Shown here piece by piece: positions 31,949 to 42,470 of a stretch of DNA of 64,000 nucleotides. The stretch is from Sporothrix humicola (Eukaryota; Ascomycota; Sordariomycetes; Ophiostomatales; Ophiostomataceae). Position 1 is the first letter of the stretch. Each line of letters opens with the position of its first letter. The stretch lies in the NCBI GenBank assembly GCA_021396245.1, contig WNYE01000065.1, positions 124,001 to 188,000 of the forward strand, in the 5' to 3' direction. Under the pieces are notes generated by a model, which ran no database searches, was not told the origin of the DNA, and saw only the letters and a program-made list of their open reading frames with translations. A program made the translations under genes and the position numbers.

Positions 31949-33799
31949 ACAGCATCGGATATGTTGTCTTTGCCGCCCGGTGGCATAGAATGCCATCCTT
32001 TTTGTTTGGGGCGTTTTTTTCTTCCCCTACATCTTGCTACTTGGAAGTGAGGAAGAGGTTTTTGTTTCCGTCCCTTTCTTCTGCGCGGCAGAGAAACTAA
32101 GGTTTTTTTTTTCCCTCTTCCTTCTTCCACTTTTTTTAACTCAGTACGCATCGTATAGGGTCCTCTTTTGATTTTGTTTCATTTTCTTTTTTTTAGGTTC
32201 TCGTTCTCGGAGTTTTATCCTTCTTTCTTTCTTTCTCTTCGTGTATGTCATTTGCCGTCGCCTGATGGCATCTGCATTTTTTCTTCTTTTTTTTCACTCC
32301 GCCGTCTGCTTGTGGTTCCGTATTCCGGTTTTATTGCCCATTAGATTGTCTCGTTTCCAATTCTTTCCGTCCAGTTCCCCCAATCTAAGCGTTTGTTTCC
32401 GTTTCGGAATATATTGTTTTCCATGCTACTGTATGACCAAACAGGTGCTGTGCGATGCAGTCCGTTTGCGGACGTGCCTACAGTGAGTCCCAAAAGTGAC
32501 GCACATACCCCCAAAACACACCAAAACTTGCTCTACTGTGAACGCTCCAAACCCACCAGAAAAATTCAATAAAATACAACAAAATATAAGTTGTACTTTT
32601 AAATAGACAAAATACAATTTGTATAGTTTTTTAACTGTTTTGTAAGTGAAGCGCGGGTGTTGTAGTGATCGAGTGAAGCTGGAAATTCCACACACCAAAT
32701 TCACTAACAAATTTCGATTTCCAATGTGCTTCACTTTCCGGACGCACTGTAGTCTTGGCCCGTCGCAACCCAGTGGCGGCTGTGTCCAGGTCGCCAAGGC
32801 ACCGCTGAAGGAGCCTGCCAGGCTGTTCTCTAGACCCACTAACAACAGCCAACGACCCTCTTCTCCACCCCCTCTTGAGAAAAAGTGACAGGGGACGTGA
32901 GTGGCAGACTTGTGGGTGTAAAAAAAACACAAACAGATCGAAAGACGTAGACGTACACTATCATCTTGGGATCAGAAATAGGGGGTTTTTTTTTGAGACA
33001 GAGAGAAATCAATTCAATTGGCCCAATACCCTATATTCGATCCACAGATACTTCTGGGGACACAAAGTGTGTGAGAAAACTTGTATCTCTGGATTGTGCG
33101 TTTATTGACTTTCGTAAACACAAGTCAACTGGACACGGGTGAAAAAATGATATATTTTTGACCCCAAGGAGATAATAAATCACAGCAAGGTGAGACCATG
33201 TGCCCCACTGTTTATTTCCCCCCTTTCACCGCATACCTCTAACGGAAACCATACCCACCGCCAGCCTTCGTCCTTTGATCATCCGCCACCGTGATGGCGT
33301 CGTGACTCATTTCCCCATGAGATAAATTCCAATAGGCCCTGCCATTCGGGGCTAGCTCTGTTTCATATGCTCTCACCGAGATGTGTATTCTAGCCCGGTG
33401 AGGGGACGGACAACATAAAAAAGAGATGAGATAAAGTGACAAGGCAGCGATTGTCGCCCCCTCCATTCATAGCTGCATGCATATGGCCAGTGCTGCGGTG
33501 TTACGAAAATGGCCCCCATGGGCCCTGTTAAGGAATAAGGAGCACATGTACCAAGCAGGTCGGAGCAGGGACGGCACAGGAGTACGTCTAAAGAAGGAAA
33601 TCATTTCTGGGGATTTTCGTGTGGTATTAGGCCGATATATCCGTTGTAAATCTTTATGTTGCCGTCTGGAGATACTTCAGTTAGTCTGCTTTAGACGACG
33701 ATGGTTTATTTATTTGCCTTGTATTTCGATGTTCCTGTATTCCTGTACAGGTCCAATATTATCGCGTCACCAAATTGTTTCCCGTGACCACGCTGCTCT
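31949..33799. other. 1.85-kb spacer containing a MITE
   Basis: Apart from the MITE at 32481-32749 no gene is supported. T-rich stretches (32000-32300) and scattered short open frames have no family signature. Confidence 0.5.
32481..32749. mobile_element. Tc1/mariner-type MITE, 269 bp, TA target duplication
   Basis: The left end reads CAGTGAGTCCCAAAAGTGAC and continues GCACAT (32481-32506). The reverse complement of the right end (32749 inward) reads CAGTGCGTCCGGAAAGTGAA then GCACAT. These 26-bp termini agree at 22 positions. Both ends abut TA (32479-32480 and 32750-32751), the classic Tc1/mariner target duplication. The AT-rich interior has no transposase frame, so it is a non-autonomous element that needs a transposase from elsewhere. 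The ends beginning CAGTG are typical of the superfamily (established knowledge); the specific family is unknown to me. Confidence 0.8.
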
Positions 33800-35457
33800 T
33801 TACAGAATGTACCGGAAGTCGGGATGCAGCTCGCCAAGCTTCTCCTGCTCGTCGGCGGGTAGCTCCCGCAGATGATCGCGCTTGCCGGCGTCGCGCTGCT
33901 TGTTCTCCCAGCGGCACCACCACCACATATTGGCCACGGCCAGAATGCCCACGGCCTGGAAGGCGATGCACGTCGAGATGCCCGGCACGTACTGCGGCTT
34001 GTCCTTGCCGGGGAACACGACGGCCGAGATAATGCCGCCGACCTGGCCGCAGCTGACGGCGAACGCCGTGACGGTGCCGCGCTTCGTGTAGCCGATAACC
34101 TGGTTGACACTGAATTGTTAGTGGCGTAGCAGAAAGACTGGAATACACGGGGATGCACTCACCACCACCCGATGACCAGAGGCTGGCAGATGTAGATGCC
34201 AAAGGACGCAAAGTAGAAGCCCATGTACCGCAGGTTGCCGTTGTGGAAGAGCATCACAAACAGCAAGCCCATGATGCTGATTGAGTAACCGGTAAGACAA
34301 AAGATGCCGCGTCTCTTGACCTTGTCGCTCCACAGAGCAACCAGAACCGAAATAATGCCAGACACGGCACGGACCGGCACCGTCAGCAGGTTTGACTTGA
34401 GGCTGGACCAGCCAAAGGTGGTCAGGACGACAGGCTGGAAGACCGAAAGCGAGTAGGCAGTAACGCAGACAGACAGGTACAGGACACCCGAGGTAAGCAC
34501 CTTCCAGTCCTTGAGCGACCGAAACACGCCGCGGACGTCCATCCTCTTCTGTTCGCCGGCACGGTTGTTGTCGTCCTGCTTGAGGCGGCGGAGGTACCAT
34601 GCCTTTTCCTGCGGGTTTAAAATGTTCGAGTCTTCGGGGAAGGAGGGCAGAAACAGAAGGGCAAGAACGGCGGCACAGCACGTAAACCCGCCCTCGACGA
34701 AGAAAATCCAGGACCAACCCGAGTATCCGGCTTTTCCATCGAGAGAACCGAGTCCAGCGCCCAGTAACCCCGAAAGGCAACCCGCAATGTCGTTGCTCAC
34801 CATGAACCAGGCCATGCGAGTCATTAATTCCTCGCGTTTGTACCAGGATCCAATGAGAAACAGACATCCCGGGAACATTCCGGCCTCGAAAATGCCAATG
34901 AAGATGCGGGCCGTCAGCAGACCGCCCATATTCTTTGAAAAGCCACCAAAGGTGACCGACAGGCCCCACCCGAGAGCGAGGAAGCCGACCCAGTAGCGAG
35001 GAGGGACACGGTTGATGACCAAGTTGGATGGAATTTCGAGCAGGATGTATGGGATACTACGACACAGGGAGACGGGTTAGAATGGAAGAGAAACGGGTGA
35101 TGAAGAGGGAGATACACACTAGAACACTACAAGCTGTTAGTTTTCACGGAAAGGACTGAGCAAAGTGGAAGAGAGCGAGGGAGACCTACCAAGGACAACA
35201 ATGTTGTAGTCATAGCCTTTCATGTGCAAGTCACTCTCGAGATGCCAGACGGCAGCATTGCCAATGTTGACACGATCGAGGAAAGTTAAAGTGTACAGCA
35301 GGATCATGAGAGGAAGCAGCCGCAGGTCGATCTTGCGCAGGACACGCTTTGCCTCAATGGCGTCCTCCTCAAAGACAGAAGCCGACTCTGCGTGGTCGAC
35401 ATCCTGCTTCTCGAGAGCAAGGTCATCGAAGGCCTCGGTTTCGGCGTCACGTGCCAT
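33800..35457 (-). CDS. MFS transporter, anion:cation symporter type (Dal5/Tna1-like)
   Basis: Transcript-order exons: 35457-35190, 35126-35120 (a 7-nt micro-exon), 35056-34163 and 34109-33800 (492 residues). The splice reading gives a continuous TM2 region, VLVFYIPYILLEIPSNLV. Twelve membrane segments are visible. The LDRVNIGNA stretch after TM1 and the PSNL, RIFIGIFEAG and SWYKREE motifs are the hallmarks of the fungal allantoate/nicotinate/pantothenate permease group. The N-tail is acidic, the C-tail ends DFRYIL. It is divergent from an FMN 2-hydroxy-acid oxidase 715 bp away, which suggests uptake of that enzyme's substrate. Substrate not determinable. Confidence 0.85.
35120..35126 (-). other. 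7-nt micro-exon of the MFS gene
   Basis: The exon (TGTTCTA on the - strand) lies between two 63-nt introns (35127-35189, GTAGGT...TAG; 35057-35119, GTGTGT...TAG). Including it keeps frame and restores the family's expected V-F-Y-I-P-Y sequence; skipping it shifts frame. Confidence 0.7.
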
Positions 35458-36172
35458 TGTGTATGTGTCGTTGATGTAAGTCGTTGAAGATGTTTGTAGT
35501 CGTCTGATTTTCGGCTGCCGCAATGTCAATCGTGTGAAATGTGCGATCTGCGTTCTTATATGTCACAAGTTGTCATATTGTCTGGCTGTTTGCTGTGGAC
35601 GGCTGTGACCCCAGCCTTTCAACAAAATTTGACCGTAAAACCCTCCTAGGATCCACGACTCCGGACGGGAGTTTGGACTCGCGCGGTACTCTGGGTCCGG
35701 GGAAGTGCTCCACTTCCCCGCACAGTAGTGATGATAGTTTTCGACGATGGAAGCCAATATGCGGAGAATCAAGCCCAAGTGCATTTTATGTACGGGGTAT
35801 GAATGATTCAGTCGGATCGGTAGCAAGCACTCGGCCGGCTACTGTGCCAAGTCGATCTTGGCATCCCGAATTTGCGGCACCAGTCGAGGATAGCCGATGG
35901 CGAGCCGATGCAGACTCTAGAACAAAACGAGGACCAGTGAAAGCGAGAGTGAGGTAATCCATAATCGTCAAAATTGACGGTAAAGAAAAGGGAAATGGCA
36001 GAGCTTCTCCGCATTTGTGGATGCAAACACCCGTGCAGTCTCTCAAATAAATACCAAGTCCAAGACCAACGGCTGTCTGGAAGCAAGTCAAGGCTGTTCG
36101 ACCGCGATAATTCATTCCTAATTGCACTAACCACATTCGGTCACCACACCACGAGCATCGACGTCGCCCACG
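35458..36172. promoter_or_regulatory. Bidirectional promoter, MFS transporter / FMN oxidase
   Basis: 715 bp between divergent ATGs. It contains a 23-bp perfect inverted repeat at 35698-35720 and an imperfect palindrome ACTCC-N5-GGAGT at 35658-35672. Shared control of transporter and enzyme is inferred from the layout. Confidence 0.55.
35698..35720. promoter_or_regulatory. Inverted repeat with paired CreA-like sites
   Basis: Arms CGGGGAAGTG (35698-35707) and CACTTCCCCG (35711-35720) are perfect complements around a CTC spacer. Each arm overlaps a match to the fungal carbon-catabolite repressor consensus SYGGRG (CCGGGG at 35697-35702; GCGGGG on the other strand). The CGG...CCG ends also fit a Zn2Cys6 dimer. 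Candidate operator only. Confidence 0.45.
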
Positions 36173-37468
36173 ATGGCTGCCCCTTCCAAACCGCAGCTGT
36201 ATTCGATTGACGATTTCGAACAATACGCCACCGGATTCCTGCCCAAACCAGCGCGCGACTACTTCAACGGCGGCTCCCAAGACAGCGTCACTCTGCGGGC
36301 CAACCGGTCAGCCTACGCCAAATGGTACATCCGGCCACGCGTGTTGCGGGACGTGTCGTCTCTGTCGCCGCAACGGCGTGCTTTTGCGGATGGCCATGAA
36401 ATACCATTTCCGTGCTGCGTCGCTCCCGCCGCCATGCAGAGAATGGCTCATCCTGACGGAGAAGTAGCGACAGCACGAGCTTGTGGTGCATATGGCACAG
36501 TCATGGGCCTCAGCAGTTTCAGCACGACGTCGCTGGAAGACGTTGTGCAGGAAGCCGATGCGGCTCGAAAAGCGGCCGGTCTGACTGGACGGAGCGAGTG
36601 CGTGATGCAAATGTACCTGTTTGAGAACCGGGCGACGACCGACGATCTTGTACGGAGAGCAGAAAAGGCCGGCTACAGGGCGATTGTGTTGACGGTCGAC
36701 ACGCCGTATTTTGGCCGTCGCCTGACCGAAATTCGCAACAAATTCCGGCTTCCACCACACCTCAAAATGGCCAACTTTCCCGACAGTCTCGGCGTCAAGA
36801 CGGGGTCGCACCACAGGACGGATGATCTAAGCAAGGGAGGGTCGTCCACAACGTCAACGTCCACGACTCCCTCAAATAAGAATGGTAGGCCGAAATCGTG
36901 TTATTCGTTTAAAGTCCTATTTTACTTGTAATGGATGCTGACAATCAAGACCCCTCTCTTACATGGGACGTCGTCTCCTATCTCAAGTCGATCACATCCC
37001 TCCCAATCTGGCTCAAGGGCATCGTCACGCCCGAAGATGCAGCACTGGCCGTCGAGCACGGTGCCGATGCCGTCTTTGTGTCCAATCACGGCGGCCGCCA
37101 GCTAGACCATGCACCACCAACCCTCGATGTTCTTCAGAGTATATGCAAAGTCGTCAATGGTCGGATTCCGGTCGTAAGTTTCCCCTCCCAATTAATCAGG
37201 ATTTCAGGGGACGAACACTGACAGACAGCACTTTGATGGCGGCATCCGGCGGGGATCGGACATATTCAAGGCCCTCTGTCTTGGGGCAGACATGGTGTGG
37301 ATTGGGCGTCCAGCCCTGTGGGCCATTGCCTATGATGGTGAGGCTGGATTGACGAGTGCCCTGCGCATTTTGGAAGACGAGTTCCGCGCGTGCATGGCGC
37401 TGGCTGGGTGTAGCAAACTGGAAGAGCTGACACCAGGTCTTCTTATGCGGGTCGACAGTAGGCTATAA
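36173..37468 (+). CDS. FMN-dependent 2-hydroxy-acid dehydrogenase/oxidase
   Basis: Exons 36173-36884, 36950-37173 and 37229-37468 (391 residues). It has the family order: FLPKPARDYFNGGSQDSVTLRAN near the N-terminus, YIRPRVLRDVS, VMQMYLFENR with the active-site Tyr, LTVDTPYFGRR, then the catalytic VSNHGGRQLDHAPPT (His plus Arg) and FDGGIRRGSDIFKALCLGA for FMN phosphate. Relatives oxidise L-lactate, glycolate or mandelate. No cytochrome b2 domain or mitochondrial presequence is present, and there is no SKL-type end. A Ser/Thr-rich insert (about 225-237) sits in the mobile loop region just before the first intron. Divergent from the MFS gene, so the pair may import and oxidise one hydroxy acid. 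Confidence 0.87.
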
Positions 37469-37565
37469 GTAAAATGTTCAGAGACAAGACTTGGAGTAAC
37501 TCTTTAATGCGCTCTATTTGTAATTTATGGCTGCTTTATATCTAAAATCATGCAATGTCTCTAAT

Positions 37566-38720
37566 CTACGCTTGTGCTGCCACCTCGTGTGACTTCTTGT
37601 ACTCCTCGCTAAACGGATAGTCGTTGTAGCCCTCGTTCTGCATTGTCAGGTAAAACGTCGGCCGGTTGTACTTGTTGAAGGGAATCTGGTTCTTGACACG
37701 GAAGACCAGGTCCGGGTTGGCCAAGAAGTGGCGGCCAAAGCCAATGATGATGTCGTAGTTCTTGTAGTGGTCGTCGACGGTGAGGCGGGCCACCTCCGGT
37801 GTGATGCCACCGGCGATCAGGACGGGCGAGAGATTGTCCCACGCCTCGACAATAAAGTCGAGCGTCTTGCCCTTGTTGAGCTGGTCGTGGCCGAGCACGA
37901 TGGTGGCCGGGTCGCCCGTGGCGGCCACCAGCGACAGGTAGGCAAACTTGGCGTTCATCTTTTTGAGTTCCTGCACCAGATAGCTGTACAGCTCCTGGAT
38001 GTCGTTCTTGGCCACGCCCTGGAAGCCGGCATAGGGCGAGAAGCGGATGGCCACGCGCTCGGCGCCGATTTCGGAAACGACGGCCTTGACGACCTCGAGC
38101 GTCAGCCGCGACCGGTTCTCGATCGAGCCGCCCCACTTGTCGGTCCGCTTGTTGCACGAGTCCGACAGAAACTGATCCAGGAGGTAGCCGTGCGCGGCGT
38201 GGATCTCGACACCATCTGCACCGGCGCCGACTGCATTCCTGGCCGATGTCACATAGTCCTGGATCGTCTGCTGGATCTCCTCTTCTGTCATGGGCGCCGG
38301 TGCCACTGTGTTGCCCGGCAGAAGAGTATCGCTGCTCGACCGGTACGGCCGGCCCGTTTCCTGGATGTAGTCGACCGTCGACGCTCGTCCCAGCGCAAAG
38401 AACTGCTGGAAATAGACGCCGCCCTTGGCGTGCACGGCATCGATGATGCGCTTCCACGCCGCGATCTGCTTTTCCGTGTTGAAGCCAGGGATGTTGCGCT
38501 GGCCCTCCTCGTCGTGCGAGGTGGCTGTTGCTTCACTAATGATCAGGGTACCCGGCGTCGATGCGCGGTCGGCATAGTACGTCTCCATGATGGGGATGGG
38601 TGCGTGGTCATTGTCGTTGCGGTTGCGCGTGAGCGGCGCCAGGGCAATGCGGTGCTGCAGCGTTTTGGTGCCCAGCTGGAGCGGCTGGAACAGCTTGCTG
38701 GTGGCGTAGGGGTTGGCCAT
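37566..38720 (-). CDS. Old Yellow Enzyme-family NADH:flavin oxidoreductase
   Basis: A 384-residue single-exon FMN TIM-barrel enzyme that reduces activated C=C bonds with NAD(P)H. The family order is intact: LTRNRNDNDHAP near residue 31, YYADRAS, then HAAHGYLLDQFLSD, with the proton-donating Tyr in HGYLLD and paired substrate-binding His residues, then GGSIENRSRL, RFSPYAGFQG and FGRHFLANPDL. QQFFALGRAS stands where many relatives have QLWHLGR, so the active-site pocket may differ. It lies tail to tail with the hydroxy-acid oxidase, 97 bp between stops. Physiological substrate unknown; oxidative-stress and secondary-metabolite roles are known for the family. Confidence 0.92.
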   Translation of the reverse strand: MANPYATSKLFQPLQLGTKTLQHRIALAPLTRNRNDNDHAPIPIMETYYADRASTPGTLIISEATATSHDEEGQRNIPGFNTEKQIAAWKRIIDAVHAKGGVYFQQFFALGRASTVDYIQETGRPYRSSSDTLLPGNTVAPAPMTEEEIQQTIQDYVTSARNAVGAGADGVEIHAAHGYLLDQFLSDSCNKRTDKWGGSIENRSRLTLEVVKAVVSEIGAERVAIRFSPYAGFQGVAKNDIQELYSYLVQELKKMNAKFAYLSLVAATGDPATIVLGHDQLNKGKTLDFIVEAWDNLSPVLIAGGITPEVARLTVDDHYKNYDIIIGFGRHFLANPDLVFRVKNQIPFNKYNRPTFYLTMQNEGYNDYPFSEEYKKSHEVAAQA

Positions 38721-40263
38721 TTTATGCAGCGCAATGCGTCGAGATTATGTTGCCTGTTACTTTCCCTTTGTTGTGAAATGCAAAAGATTGTGTGTGTGGT
38801 GTGTGGAATCAATGTTGTGGGATTTAGCGTGTTTGCAGTGTCCCAGCTCTGGTGGGGACTTGCGTCTTTAAGTACCGGCCGAGGTGCGTTTTTCAGGGAC
38901 AATCGCTCCAGCGCCTCCGAGACTCCGCTCCGCAACTCCGTCGTTTAGCAAGCAAATTCAAGGTGTGCTAGACGACAAAACTCCGGGTTGCGTGCTTGTG
39001 CTGCCCAACCTTGATAGACATGTGTGTAGAATGTGTGGAATTGCACAGTTTTCTGCATGACTGTACAGGGAGATTTGTAAGCGCACTTTGCCTTGAGGCT
39101 CGATCTGCCGTATGCTGTCCCGGCCTGTCCCTTGCGCTAGAAGGGGCAATGGTTTTTTTTCCAAGGCGGCGCAAGAGCCTGGCCAGGCAAACGCCACTTT
39201 CGCTAGCGCCCATTGCATGATGTCAATTATCGACGGCAAATGAGCATTTTACGGTTCCGCACGAAATCAGAGTTTTATTATACCAAAGAACGTGGCCGAT
39301 TCAGTGGCCTGAATTTTTTTGGGGAACCATCTCGTCGCTGCCTTGAAAAATGTCAGCGATAGATTCGTCATTTACTGCCGCATGGTTCCTCCGTGCCGTC
39401 CCGTCTCCGAGTGTTGTGAACCGTGACCTCATTGCACTCTGTCCCAAGATTTCGTAAGCAGGCATCCTTTCCTTTTTACTTAGCAGAAGTACAGTGTATG
39501 CAGGATGTTAAATATACTGCAGCTGCCAGTCCTAGCCATGTGCGACATGGTCACAGCCTTACCTTCGCCCCTTTACCGTTATGAAGTGGTCCAGATCAGT
39601 CTGACGGGTGGCCCCGCAATCCTGTAGGAGCCGATCTGACTTCTCAGCACTCAAAAGTAACGACTGCCGATTGCACGAATTCTGTGTTCATTGCCACGCG
39701 GTAATCGACACACGCCGGTAATCTAGTTCTGCCTGAGTTAGACAAAATATGGTAAGAAATAGACAATTATGCCCATTGTCGAAATCACCCATAGCTTGCC
39801 AAACTGTGGTCTAGAAGCGTGGAACAACGAAATGCAACATCCCCTGTGTAAGCAGGATTCAGCATCCAGGCCACTAGGAACAGGGGCGGATGACCATTCA
39901 TTCTGCTCTTAACTCGCATGAATCGAAATGAGTTGCGCTATCATATTTCGTTTTATTTTAATTTCTGTTTTATTTGATGCCTCTTTTAATTTGTCTTTTT
40001 TTTTTTTTTTTTTTTTTTTATGTAGGCATTAATCTGCGGTTTATTGTTTTATTTCATTTTATTTTCTCATTTTTCAAAAAATAAACCGTCCAGCACCGTA
40101 ATTGCAGCATAACTTTGATAATAAATTGAATCGAATCAGAACAGGAAAATACTGGCCAACGGGACATGATTTCATCCGCATACCGCCATCGCCAAATACT
40201 CATCTAGTCTACTCTTAAACATATTCTGAAAGGGTATTAAAGGCTTCCATGATCTGCGCACAT
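38721..40263. other. 1.5-kb AT-rich spacer with poly-T tract
   Basis: No gene seen. It contains the OYE promoter on the left and a T24 run at 39996-40019, with AT-rich DNA to about 40140. Confidence 0.55.
39996..40019. repeat. Mononucleotide tract (T)24
   Basis: Twenty-four T residues in an AT-rich stretch; length probably unstable. Confidence 0.8.
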
Positions 40264-40272
40264 CTACAGGCA

Positions 40273-40895
40273 CAGCCTAGTTATTCTTCTCCTTCCAGCT
40301 GCGCGCCACAGCCTCCGTCGTGTCAAACGTGATCTCACCATCCTCGGCAGCCTGCATCCAGGCGACCAGCTTGCCGATAAACTTGTCGATGGTGCCGACA
40401 ATGTGCAGGCGGCCGGCGCTCTCGGGGTGCCACAGCATGGGGAAGATGCTTCCATAGCCCTTGCCGGCCCGTCATCGACGAAGCTCTCGTTCTCCCAGAG
40501 CCAGAGGAAGCGGTCCCACCAGATCTTCTCGACGACGTCGACCGCCACATAGCCCTGGGTGTTGGGGGCGTACGGGTAGAAGCCGAGGGGCGTCATGTCT
40601 TCCGTATAATAATTGACGGGCACCTCGACGAGGGCGATGGCGGCGGCAGCGGTGCCGGGCTCGGGGGCGTCGTGCATCTGGGTGGGGACCATCTAGGAGG
40701 CGGCGTCCTTGGAGTAGTCGGGGATGACGGGCGGCGCCATGGGGAAGGGGTCGGGCAGCAGGTAGGGCAGGGAGTCGTGGGCGTTGAGGCTGCTGTCGTA
40801 CAAAAAGTTGTGCTCCCGCAGGACCTGGAGGGTGCTCTCGCGGACCTGGTAGAGCGGCGAGCGCCAGCCGGCGGGCGGTTTGCCGTGTTGCACGG
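40273..40895 (-). pseudogene. Polysaccharide deacetylase (CE4) C-terminal relic
   Basis: The frame opens at GKPPAGWRSPLYQVRESTL and runs through FLYDSSLNAHDSLPYLLPD and the YYTEDMTPLGFYPYAPNTQG block, which is the C-terminal half of fungal CE4 deacetylases of the peptidoglycan/chitin deacetylase type. Three lesions are visible: the N-terminal half with the metal-binding Asp/His motif is absent; an in-frame TAG (40694-40696) sits where relatives have a Trp before Met; and a one-base deletion near 40468 shifts the frame after SFVDDG, beyond which YGSIFPMLWHPESAG continues in another frame to a stop near 40275. It abuts the truncated aldehyde dehydrogenase. Not functional. Confidence 0.75.
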
Positions 40896-40902
40896 GAGGA
40901 GC

Positions 40903-42470
40903 TCAAAAGTATAAGGCATACGGGAAATACATACCAGTGTTAAGTCCAATCATGCCGGCCTCCAGATTTTCAAAGAGCCGCCACGTGCGGTCGACATTCT
41001 TGGTGAAGCAGTACGAGGCGAGGCCCATGCTAGTATTGTTGGCGGCACGTACGGCCTCGTCCTCGTCTGTGAAGCGGTACAGTGCCAGGATGGGCCCAAA
41101 CGTCTCCTCGTGGGTGATAAGCATGTCGTCGGTCATGCCGGCCAGGATGGTTGGCTCGTAAAAGTAGCCGCCCGCAAAACCAAGACCAGACGGCTGTTGC
41201 CCGCCAAGAAGGACAGTGGCACCGCGCGACGTAGCATCCTGAATCTGCTGCGCGACCTTGGCCACGCTTTTCGCCGTGGTGACGGGGCCCATGGTCGTGG
41301 CCGGGTCGGCGCCGTGGCCGACCTTGAGCTGGTTCTTTGACGCCTCGACCAACATGTCGCGGAACGGTGCGAACACGCCATCCTGGACGTAGACGCGGTT
41401 CGCCGTGATGCACGCTTGCCCAGCATGGCGCCACTTTAGGAGCATAAGCGCGTCCAGCGCTTGCTGGAGGTTGGCGTCGTCAAAGACGATAAAGGGGCAG
41501 TTTCCGCCGAGTTCGAGCGTCACCTTTTTCAGGCCGTCGGCGCAGTGCCGCGCCACGATCTTGCCGACGGCCGTGCTGCCTGTGAACGTGACCTTTTTTA
41601 CCAAGGGGTGCTTGCACAGCCGCTCGCTGAGGGCCGGCGTGTTCTCGAGATCGGTTGTCAACACGTTCAAGACGCCCTTGGGAAACCCTGACCGGCCGGC
41701 CAGCTCGGCCAACGCCAGCATCATCAGCGGCGTCTCCGGCGACGGCTTGACAATCATCGTGCAGCCGGCTGCAAAGGCCGCGCTGGCCTTGCGCAGGATC
41801 ATGGCCACAGGGAAATTCCACGGAACCAGGGCGACAGACACGCCAATGGGCTGCTTGACGGTCAGGACACGACGGCTAGCCGCCGCCGGCACCGAGACCG
41901 TGCCCTGAATCCGCTCGGCCTCGCCCATGAACCACCACGTAAAGGGGATAGCATAGTCGAGCTCGCCGTAGGCTTCGGCAAGCGGCTTGCCCGTTTCGTA
42001 CGTGATGATTTTGGCCAGGTCGTCTTTGGCCGCAACAATGGCGTCATGCCATGCGAGCAGCAGCTTGGCTCTGGTGCGGGGGTTCACCTTCTTGTACAGT
42101 TCAAATGCGGCGTGCGACGTCTCGACGGCATGGTTGACGTCTGTGGCGTCGTTGGCAGGGCACGAGGCCCACGGTTTGCCTGTGCCGGGGTCTTGAAATT
42201 GGTCAGTGTTCGTGATATTTCTTTTTTTTTTTTCTTCTTTTTTTTCACATCGATGGTGAAACAGAGCACATACCAACAATGTCGAAACGACGACCAGAAT
42301 TGGCTTCAATCCACTGCCCATCTACATACGACTGTTGTCGCAGGAGAGATGGGTCCTTCAACTGATTTGGTGGAAGTGTTAGCAGTGTTTTCTCCGAGAG
42401 AAGTGGCGTTATCTTTTGGTACTGTAAGATATCCTAGCCATACCTCAAATGGCAGTGTAGGCGCCGTCAT
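40903..42470 (-). pseudogene. Succinate-semialdehyde-dehydrogenase-like ALDH, last exon lost
   Basis: Transcript-order exons: 42470-42444 (27 nt), 42361-42274 and 42191-40935. Spliced, they give MTAPTLPFE, then SYVDGQWIEANSGRRFDIV, then an ALDH core with PWNFP, TFTGSTAVG, LELGGNCPF (catalytic Glu) and HAGQACITANR (catalytic Cys). This matches NAD(P)-dependent succinate-semialdehyde dehydrogenases of the GABA shunt. The core stops at GMIGLNTG with a consensus donor (GTATGT at 40934-40929), yet no following exon exists: the expected about 40-residue end (the SPFGG...SG.GRE region) is missing and deacetylase relic sequence starts about 35 bp on. Read through, translation ends nine codons later. 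Probably inactive, since this C-terminal segment forms part of the dimer interface. Confidence 0.78.

Noticed and set aside
33477..33790. Open frame on the + strand downstream of the MFS gene
   Set aside because: Mixed, motif-free composition and overlap with the 3' end of the transporter; treated as random.
37728..38948. 406-codon open frame on the + strand opposite the Old Yellow Enzyme gene
   Set aside because: Antisense shadow: the OYE frame is complete with active-site motifs and this one has none.
40905..40934. Chimeric ALDH-deacetylase fusion gene by splicing
   Set aside because: The candidate intron would be about 30 nt, too short, and the deacetylase part has its own stop and frameshift.
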